Assembly (NCBI GenBank): GCA_030278955.1
Contig: JAOANR010000013.1
Coordinates: 40,646,191-40,710,190 of the forward strand
DNA from: Hygrophila difformis
Lineage: Eukaryota; Streptophyta; Magnoliopsida; Lamiales; Acanthaceae
Direction: 5' to 3'
DNA length: 64,000 nucleotides
The position numbers and the translations under genes are program-made. The notes beneath the pieces were generated by a model, which saw nothing but the letters and a program-made list of their open reading frames with translations, made no database searches and was not told the origin of the DNA. Positions 56,223 through 64,000 of this stretch are shown here, in pieces (position 1 is the first letter of the stretch; every line of letters begins with the position of its first letter).

Positions 56223-58462
56223 ATGCAACGAAGAAAGGAAACACCACCCGAACTTCCACTCAACCTCGAAATAGAAAGGGAAGCAAGACGGATCAGAGCC
56301 CTCACTAAGCAGAGGAAAGAGCAGGAAATGAGGGAATGTGTAAGGCAATCTTCTTCCAGTACAAGCAGCGGAGTTTCTGACATGGCACAATTACCAGGCA
56401 ATCCACCCATCCTTCCCGGTAACCCTGTCATCATTGACAACAACCCCCCACCACTTCATGAAAACCGAGATGGAGATGGCGATGATACATATGACCCTCC
56501 ATTGAATTAAATTCAAGGCGAGGGGAATCTTCCTAACATCGGTAATCAAAATCTCAACCCACCACCTCCCCAAAACAAGTTCAATAACCCACTTAACCAG
56601 AATAATCCAAACAACCAACACTTCCAGAATCCTCAGTTCCAAAACCCTCAATTCAATCAGCATCAGAATTCTCCCAACCCAAATGATTTCAATGACCCCA
56701 GAAACTTTTACCCGAATCATAACTATTACCCACATCACTATCAAGGAGGGCCAGGAAACAATCAACAAGCAGCAGCTGCTGACTATATGCAGCCCATCCT
56801 GGAGCCATATTTTAACATTCCTGGACAAGCTCCATTCTTGGCCAGGAATTTTGAATTAAAGCCAGCACTCATCAACCTTGTTCAGAGCAATCAGTTTGCG
56901 GGGGCAAGTCATGAAGACCCGCATGACCATTTGCAGACCTTCCTGGAATTATGTGACACCATTAAGAATCATAATGTATCTCCTAACACTATTCGTTTGA
57001 GATTGTTTCCTTTCTCTTTGTCTAGTGGAGCACGAACATGGTACAAATCGCTGCCAGTTAATCAGAAGTCCACATGGGAAGAAGTGATCAGAAACTTTTT
57101 GGCAAAGTACTTTCCGGAATCCAAGGTGGACGAATGCCGATCCAAAATCGCGGAATTCAAAATGAAGCCGGACGAATCCTTGTATGATGCTAAGGAGCGA
57201 TTCTTCAACCTACTCAGAAAGTGTCCCCAGCATGGTTTCCATGAGTGGGAGCAATTGAGGAAATTCTATAGCGGTTTGACCCCATCCTGGAAATACATGC
57301 TTGATGCTGGTGGTGGTCAACATTTGTTACACATGCCAATGGATCAGGCCTGGGGCAAAATTGAAACGATGAGTGTGAACAGATCTGTTTTAACTGATGA
57401 TGTTGATCCCCCTCCCCCTCGTGGTTTGTGTGCTGTAGGTACAACAGGCAAATCTAAATTAGACAAACTGAAGGATCAAGTGGCCGTGTTGGCCTTGAAT
57501 CAAGAATCTGGGAGTTCTACGCAAGCCCAAAATGCTGAAACTGTTTGTGGATCATGCCAAGGTCCACATCCCACTGAGGCTTGTCAACAAGTGACAAATG
57601 AGAGCTGTAACTACGCAGGTGGATTCCAGAACCGGCACCCTAACCTTTCATATTCCAATAACAATGCTTTGAATTCACACCTGTTAACCCAGCCTCAACA
57701 GTTTAACCAACAAAGGCCCCAACATTTTAACCCAAACTTTCAACCCCAGATTCTAGCCAGGCCACCTCAGAATAAGAATTTCCAAAATTTCCAGCAGCCG
57801 CAGAATCAATTTGTCCCCAATCAGAACCAGCCTCAAAACCAATTTGTTCCAAACCAAAACCAAGCCCAGGACCAGTGGAATTCACCTCCGCAGAAGCCCC
57901 CTTCTAGACTTGAGAAGATAATGACTGAATTCATCTCAAGCCAGAAGGAGATAAACACACAGTTGCAGGCTTCCATAAGAAACGTGGAAACTCAGGTGAC
58001 CAAGATGGCCAAGGAACTCCAGAAAAGAGGTCAGGGGATTTTACCGAGTAGTTCGGAAAAGAACCCACAATGCAAGGCTATCACATTGAAATCGGGCAAG
58101 GTCTTGGCAGAGCCACAGATCAAAGAAGTACAGGGAAAGGGGTTTGAGAAGGAAATTATTGAGGAGAATCAGGGAACAGAGGAGGAAGGAGAAAAAGAAA
58201 AAGAAACCGAGACAGCAGACCTCGGTGGAAAAACTGGTAAATGTGAAGGTACAATTTCTGACCTTTCACCTCAAAAACATTTTGATAATAAAAAGTTCAT
58301 GCCAAAGGTGCCATACCCGGCCAGACTTAAAAATAAACAACAAGATCTGAAGTTTGAAAAATTTCTGAAAGGACTGCAAGAAGTTGAGATTACCATACCT
58401 TTGATTGAAATGATCTCTGAAATGCCAACCTATGCTAAGTTCTTAAAACAAATGATTTCAGG
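56223..58462 (+). pseudogene. Athila gag
   Basis: The frame starts at MQRRKETPPELPLNLEIERE and has one in-frame TAA at 56508-56510. It continues through an Asn/Gln/Pro-rich region to the gag domain (FAGASHEDPHDHLQTFLELC, ARTWYKSLPVNQKSTWEEV, YDAKERFFNLLRKCPQHG). A CGSCQGPHPTEAC cysteine motif resembles a partial zinc knuckle. A second Gln/Asn-rich region and a Lys/Glu-rich tail follow. The gag frame is lost at an A-run near 58463-58472, after which the protease is read in another frame. Confidence 0.85.
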
Positions 58463-61400
58463 AAAAAAAAAAGGTTGTGCAAGAAGAATTGGTGGTACTC
58501 AACAGTACCTGCAGTGCAATCATTCAGAGGAAACTGCCGGAGAAGAAGGAAGACCCTGACTACTACACCCTACCGATCCGGATTGGCCAAGTCAGTGCTG
58601 GAAAAGGGCTTTGTGATCTCGGATCAAGTATTAATATCATGCCGTTGGCCCTGGCAAGACGTCTCAAGCTTGGAATTATGGAGCCAATAAAAATGAGGCT
58701 GCAGCTTGCAGACAGATCGATCACACAGCCAATCGGGATCCTGAAAGATGTCATAATTAGAGCAGGCAGCACCCCATTCCCGGTAGATTTTATTATTCTG
58801 GACATTGAAGAAGACTCTTACATGCCCCTCATCTTAGGAAGGCTGTTCTTGGCCACCGGCGGAGCGCTCATCGACGCTAAATCTGAAAAAGTGACCCTCC
58901 GAGTAGATGGGGAGGAAGTTGTCTTCGACATGGCGAAATTGGAGAAATTTCCAAATGACAGTTCTTGTTTTTCTTTTGACGATGTAATAGATAGGAGAGA
59001 GAGAGAGAGAGAGAGAGCAAGACTCTGAAACTGGAATTGTAATGATGCTGGATGATGGATTTTCAAAGTTGGTACTGAAGCCTGCTGGCGCGGAGCACGA
59101 AGGTTACATCGCCGTCCATTTCGCCAATCCCGAAACTGGGGATTTGGAGGAATTTGACGGCGCCGATTTCCATGAAGACGTCAACCAAGAGGAGGCGGAT
59201 CCTGTACTGATGCAGAATCCGACAGGTAAATCTGAATTCCCCCCATCTAATTCTCGCAAATTACTTCATTCGGTTGAATTCCCACCAGAGCTTGAACTAA
59301 AAGTGCTACCGGACCATCTTAAGTATGCGTTTCTCGCTGAACATAAAATGTTACCGGTAATTGTGTTAGCTAAGCTGACACAAGATCAAGAAAATGCTCT
59401 GGTGGGGGTTCTTAAAAAACGTGCGTGCAATCGGTTGGACCATTTCCGATATCAAATGAATAAGCCCTTCTGTTTGTATGCACAAGATTCTAATGGAGGA
59501 GAATTTCAAACCTTCGCACCAGCCCCAACGGAGATTGAACCCACCCATGCAAGAAGTGGTAAGAAAGGAAGTGATCAAGTTGTTAGATGCCGGTATTATA
59601 TACCCAATTTCTGACAGCAAATGGGTCAGTCCTGTGCAGGTTGTTCCCATACGGGGTGGGATGTGCATAACCAAGAATGAACAAGGGGAGGAAATTGCCA
59701 CACGGCCGGTCACCAGATGGAGAGTCTGCATAGACTACCGGAAGTTGAACGAGACCACTCGCAAGGACCATTTCCCTTTACCTTTTATCGATCAAATGTT
59801 GGAACGGTTGGCGGGAAGGGAGTTTTATTGTTTTTTGGATGGTTATTCAGGTTACAATCAAATAGTGATCGCCAGTGAGGATCACGAAAAAACAACTTTT
59901 ACATGCCCCTATGTCACTTTTGCCTATAGGCGCATCCCTTTTGGACTTTGCAATGCACCTGCTACTTTTCAACGTTGCATGATGTCTATATTTTCTGAAT
60001 TTATCGAAAAATACATTGAAGTCTTCATGGATGACTTCTCTGTATATGGAGATATATTTGAAGAATGTTTGACCAATCTTGCTAAAATTTTAAAGAGATG
60101 CGAAGAAACTAACCTAGTACTCAATTAGGAGAAATGCCATTTCATGGTTACCGAGGGAATAGTGTTAGGTCATCGCATCTCAAAAGCAGGCATTGAGGTT
60201 GATCCAGCCAAGGTCTCTGTCATTTCCAATCTCCCTCTCCCTAACTCTATTAAATCGGTTATGAGCTTCTTAGGGCATGCCGGTTTTTACCGGAGGTTTA
60301 TTAAGGATTTCTCTAAAATTGCCAAGCTGCTCACTAACCTTCTTTGTAAATAAAATTCCTTTTTTAATAAATGAAGCTTGTGTTCAAGCCTTTGACACGC
60401 CCAAAACGATGTTAGCTTCTGCTCCAATTGTGCAGCCACCTGATTGGTCACTGCCATTCGAGGTGATGTGTGATGCAAGTGGTCTTGCAGTAGGTGCAGT
60501 TTTAGGGCAACATAAAGATGGGAAACATTGCGTGATTCATTACGCAAGTCATGCCTTGAATGAAGCCCAAGTAAACTACACCACTACAGAAAAAGAGATG
60601 TATGCTGTAGTCTTTGCGTTTGACAAATTCAGACAATATCTTATTGGTACAAAGACTATAGTATACACTGACCACAGTGCACTCAGATACTTGTTTAGCA
60701 AGCACGACGCAAAGCCTCGTTTAATCAGGTGGGTGTTGTTGCTGCAAGAGTTTGACATCGTAATAAAAGATAGGCGAGGTCGAGATAATGGTGCTGCTGA
60801 CCACTTATCTCGATTAGAAAATGATAAAAATGATAAAGCCATTAATGAGGATTTTCCAGACGAACAGCTGTTCGCGTTGCATCTGCATGACCAAGCATGT
60901 CCATGGTTCTCCGACATTGCTAACTTTTTAGCATGTGGGATAACCCCTCCATTCCAGCAAAAATACCAAAGGGCAAAATTCTTCAAAGAAGTAGTAAACT
61001 ACTTTTGGGAAGATCCCTTCTTGTTCAAACATTGCGCTGATTCGATAATCAGGCGATGTGTTACTAAAGCTGAGGCCTACCAAATCACCAAGAAATGCCA
61101 CGAATCTGAATACGGAGGTCATCACAGTCCCACTCGGACTGCCCACAAGGTACTCGAGTGCGGATTCTTTTGGCCTACTATTTATGAGGACTGCATGGTG
61201 TTTGCTAAAGCCTGCGACAGATGCCAAAAGTTAGGAAACATCTCCAAGAGGGATGAGATGCCTCAGAAAGGGATTCTCGCACTTGAGATCTTTGATGTAT
61301 GGGGCATTGACTTCATGGGACCATTCCTACCATCTGGTGGAAACTACTATATCTTGGTAGCTGTCGATTACGTGTCCAAGTGGGTCGAGGCGGTCGCATT

Positions 61401-62190
61401 GCCAACCAATGATGGTAGCCAAGTCATAAAGTTCCTCAAGAACAACATTTTCAATAGATTTGGCGTACCTAGGGTGGTAATATCTGATGGAGGAACACAC
61501 TTTGTTAATAAAGCCTACGAAACTTTAATGAGTAAAAATGGAATCCTCCATAAGATAGACACGCCTTATCATCCCCAAACCAGTGGTCAAGTCGAGGTAT
61601 CAAATCGCGAGATCAAACATATACTCGAAGCCACGGTGGGGATAACCCGCAATGATTGGGCACGTAAGCTCAATGATGCTCTATGGGCATATCGTACTGC
61701 ATACAAGACTCCCATCGGGATGTCTCCATATAGGCTTATCTTTGGAAAAGCCTGTCATTTGCCTGTCGAGTTAGAGCATAAAGCTTACTGGGCCGTCAAA
61801 ACGCTTAACTTCGATCCAAAAGTTGCTCAAAGCAAATGCAAGTTGGACCTCAATGAAATTGAGGAAATACGAGCGCAAACTTATGAAAGCTCTAGGATTT
61901 ATAAAGAGCGGACCCAGAAGTTGCACGATTGCCGGATTAAGCCTAAACACTTTTATGTCGGTCAAAATGTATTACTGTTCAATTCTAGGTTGAAGCTGTT
62001 CCCCGAAAAGCTCAAATCCAGATGGGAAGGGCCACATGAAATGTTAGAGGTGTTTGAAAATGGAGCCGTCAGGATCCGAACTGACAAGGGCAACATAGTG
62101 GTGAATGGATAGCGGCTAAAAGAGTACATCGGACAGCTCGAGCCTGAAAAGGAGATCCAACATGTGACGGAACCGGCTTATGAAAACTGA
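58463..62190 (+). pseudogene. Athila pol: protease, RT, RNase H, integrase (broken)
   Basis: The protease lies at about 58477-58960 (KGLCDLGSSINIMPLALARR, YMPLILGRLFLATGGALID). Then a (GA)n tract breaks the frame near 58990-59020. The pre-RT segment LKVLPDHLKYAFLAEHKMLP breaks at an A-run (about 59414) and has a TGA at 59457. RT follows: KWVSPVQVVP, WRVCIDYRKLN, FLDGYSGYNQI, PFGLCNAPATFQ and FMDDFSVYG (catalytic F-MDD form). A TAG lies at 60126-60128 and a frameshift near 60350. RNase H ([27 protein letters not shown]) and integrase ([58 protein letters not shown]) are open to a TAG at 62110-62112, which probably replaces a Gln codon. The frame then continues to 62190. Confidence 0.88.
58989..59018. 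repeat. GA microsatellite in pol
   Basis: About 13 GA units encode an (RE)n run at the end of the protease frame and coincide with a frameshift. Confidence 0.8.
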
Positions 62191-62700
62191 AAATGCAAAA
62201 AGAAGTCTAGCTGTAGACCATAATTCACAGCGCTTCCGGGAGGCAACCCGAGTTTATTTTATCTGTGTCTTCGTTTTAGTAATCTCATTGAACAAATAAA
62301 GTATCCAAAAATCAACTAAACATTTAGAGCACTAAAACTCTAAATGTGAGGATGTTGATATTTGGAGAAAAACTAATATTTTGATCTGCTTTGATTTTGC
62401 AGAAGTACCGGAACCACCAAAATGAAGGAGCAGAAAAACAAGCAGAAAATCAGGTTCCTGGTTGGACCAATCCCATGAAATACAGATGATATTCCCGGGG
62501 ATTAAAGAAATTTAAAATCCGGAATAACTTCTACAATAAATGGAAATTGGCCCAGCCTATTTTATGCAAGTTTATTTTGTAAATAGTCAGCCCAGTATTG
62601 TTTTAAATGTTTTGGACTGAATTTATTCAAGTCCAAAACAAGTAGAATGGATTCAGGCCCAACATCACTCTCGGGCCCAATCCTTCGAAATTTGAAAATT
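62191..62700. other. post-pol region
   Basis: It contains the conserved GCTTCCGGGAGGCAACCC motif (about 62235-62252), the repeated hairpin (about 62317) and no ORF. TTGATTTTGCAGAAG near 62394 looks like a splice acceptor. Confidence 0.5.
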
Positions 62701-62704
62701 TAAA

Positions 62705-63205
62705 ATTTCGTATCGCGAAACCCCTTCAGTGTCGCGAAACCCAGTCTCGCGACAGGGAGGGAGGATAGCGACATGGTCTTCCAGATACAGTTTGGGACCT
62801 CAGTCACGAGACTCAATCCATGGCGCGGAACCCAGTTCCGCGACACGGGTCATGTCTAGCGACAGGGCCTCTAAACCCTCAATCCATATCCTGTCGCGGA
62901 ACGAACCCATGTCGCGAGACTACGTCTAGCGCCAGAGACCATTTCCGCGACATACCCTCACTAAGCCTGTCCCCAAACCTCTGTCGCGATACCCCCAGTC
63001 GCGAGGCATGGTCTCGCGACTGGCTTCACTTCCGCGACACACTCTCACTTGGCCCCACTCCCCTTCTTTAATCCTGTTGATATACCCCCAGTCGCGAGAC
63101 ATGTGCTCGCCACTGGCTTCCAGTCTAGCGACACCTCTGATGGCGCTAGACCGCAGTCGCGAAACCCAGTTCCGCGACATGGGCTAGGGTTCCGCGACTG
63201 GGCCC
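62705..63205. repeat. array C of GTCGCGA-core inverted half-sites
   Basis: At least 20 half-sites in 500 bp. Examples are GTGTCGCGAAACCC with GTCTCGCGACAGGG, CAGTCGCGAGGCATGG with TCTCGCGACTGG, and CAGTCGCGAAACCC with GTTCCGCGACATGG. Forward and inverted halves alternate. The array is immediately upstream of a TATA box. Confidence 0.75.
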
Positions 63206-63210
63206 ATTAG

Positions 63211-63218
63211 TATTTATA
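63211..63218 (+). promoter_or_regulatory. TATA box downstream of array C
   Basis: TATTTATA followed by a C/T-rich leader (CCCCATTCTTCTTCTTCCTC) and an ATG 160 bp further on. It looks like a functional plant core promoter. Confidence 0.5.
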
Positions 63219-63376
63219 CCCCCCATTCTTCTTCTTCCTCCCTACGCTCCCATACTTAGAAAGTTTCAAAACTCTCTCGCATCCGAAACCCTCATTCCTG
63301 ACGAACACCAAGTGTTCTTCGCACTTATTCCGACCATTTCCAGGCAAAACTCCGTCCATTTTTCTCAAAATTGACA

Positions 63377-63411
63377 ATGGCGTCTCCTTCCTCATCTAAA
63401 GCCGAGCCCTG
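63377..63411 (+). CDS. putative short first exon (MASPSSSKAEP-), gene continues past window
   Basis: In the context ACAATGGCG an 11-codon frame, MASPSSSKAEP, ends at CCCTG|GTAAGCC, a strong donor. Downstream sequence to the window end is intron-like (T-rich, no ORF). Its position after pol and behind its own TATA suggests the env-like/extra gene of Athila-type elements, or a host gene promoter next to the element. No product can be named. Confidence 0.35.
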
Positions 63412-64000
63412 GTAAGCCTCCGCCCCACTGATTCACGAGTTCGTGCAGGCCCTTGTTTAGCGATTTTTGTGCTCTTCATTTCTATCTTGTGTAAATAGGG
63501 TTGTATTATGTTCATTTTCCTCGTTTTGAGTTCGATTTTGGGCGTATGTTATCGTGGGCAGTTTTTTTTTTCACATTTGCTATTATTTGGTTGTTGGCCG
63601 GGTTTGATTTGTAGAAGGGGGAATGCGATGAGTTAATGTTTTTGCTGTTCTGGGAGGTTATGAAGGATTGATTCTGCTGGGTATTGTGTTTTCTGTTTCG
63701 ATTTCTGGTGTTCAAGGTTAGGGTAGAGAACATAGACAGGTAGGTTTGATATCTCACCATTGTTATGCGTTAGGGTTCTTATTCCAGTATGAGTGTTAGT
63801 GTACCTGTCCTTGTTAAGAGTTCTCCCATGATTTTGTTGTAATCCCAATATGTGAAAATTTTGAATTCTGAAAGTATGGGAAACTGATAAACACAGGGAT
63901 ACTATATGGGTGTTAATGTGTTGTTAGACTCCTGTCTTTGGATTTCTTGCCCACTAAGCATGAATGATGTGCCTGTGGTAATAAGTAGCAGTTTAGCAAC
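63412..64000. other. presumed intron to window end
   Basis: T-rich with no recognisable coding. It is consistent with a first intron of the gene starting at 63377. Confidence 0.35.

Larger units (their letters stand above)
55982..62190 (+). mobile_element. Athila-lineage Ty3/Gypsy internal region, decayed
   Basis: The order is primer-binding site, gag, protease, RT, RNase H, integrase. The protease motif DLGSSINIMP, the tRNA-Asp-type primer site and a GGGAGGCAACCC motif after pol (about 62240) fit the Athila clade. Pol ends at 62190 if the internal stops are ignored. At least four nonsense codons and four frameshifts are present. The 3' LTR is not seen and may lie beyond the window. Confidence 0.85.

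Noticed and set aside
62705..63205. Array of CAMTA (CGCG-box) sites
   Set aside because: The flanking bases mostly do not fit the published VCGCGB consensus, since the core is usually TCGCGA; the binding factor is left open.
62300..63220. 3' LTR of the Athila element
   Set aside because: Outside the short hairpin block and the GTCGCGA motif, the sequence does not match the region before the primer-binding site, so I could not place an LTR here.

Overview
This is a nuclear segment of a flowering plant genome, almost certainly a eudicot. The evidence is spliced genes with GT-AG introns, an AP2/ERF transcription factor, a plastid-type DUF2301 membrane protein, a fragment of plant mitochondrial atp6, a plant mobile domain gene, and a dense load of Stowaway, hAT, MULE and CACTA MITEs, tRNA-derived SINEs and Ty3/Gypsy retrotransposons. 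The species cannot be fixed from the sequence alone.

Layout. 1-9 kb: AT-rich flank with a possible terminal exon and a Stowaway MITE, then a complete six-exon Sec14/CRAL-TRIO gene (+, 3028-4611) and a complete two-exon mitochondrial Rieske iron-sulfur protein gene (-, 5184-8740). 9-17.3 kb: a hAT MITE, a tandem array of about ten 270-330 bp units (12.33-15.9 kb) interrupted by a mitochondrial atp6 insertion, two exons of an unrecognised gene fragment, and another MITE. 17.97-19.54 kb: a complete four-exon plastid DUF2301 gene (-).

22.4-34.95 kb: one very young Tat-lineage Ty3/Gypsy LTR retrotransposon in minus orientation, with near-identical 659/660 bp LTRs and a perfect TAACC target duplication. 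Its sense strand encodes gag-protease (open) and a pol with dual RNase H and integrase, broken by one nonsense codon and one frameshift. Its opposite strand carries an apparently intact four-exon gene for a 1007-residue plant mobile domain (PMD) protein with an NLS and a coiled coil. Because this gene is antisense to the genomic RNA, its introns can survive retrotransposition. It is the most interesting system in the window.

35-50 kb: intergenic DNA rich in SINEs and MITEs around a single-exon ERF gene (-, 40230-40886) and a weakly supported small ORF. Two large fold-back elements lie at 45.25-46.43 kb and 49.99-50.83 kb; the second has a perfect 9 bp target duplication typical of MULEs. 50.9-64 kb: a chromovirus protease relic, then arrays of short inverted half-sites built on a GTCGCGA core, then a decayed Athila-type Ty3/Gypsy element (+, PBS at 55.98 kb, gag-pol to 62.19 kb). 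A third GTCGCGA array lies at 62.7-63.2 kb, followed by a TATA box and a short first exon. The Athila element or a neighbour continues past the window end.

Host genes make up only a few kb; the rest is layered transposon insertion. Intron-exon models below come from reading splice sites and phase by eye; each complete model keeps frame through every junction.
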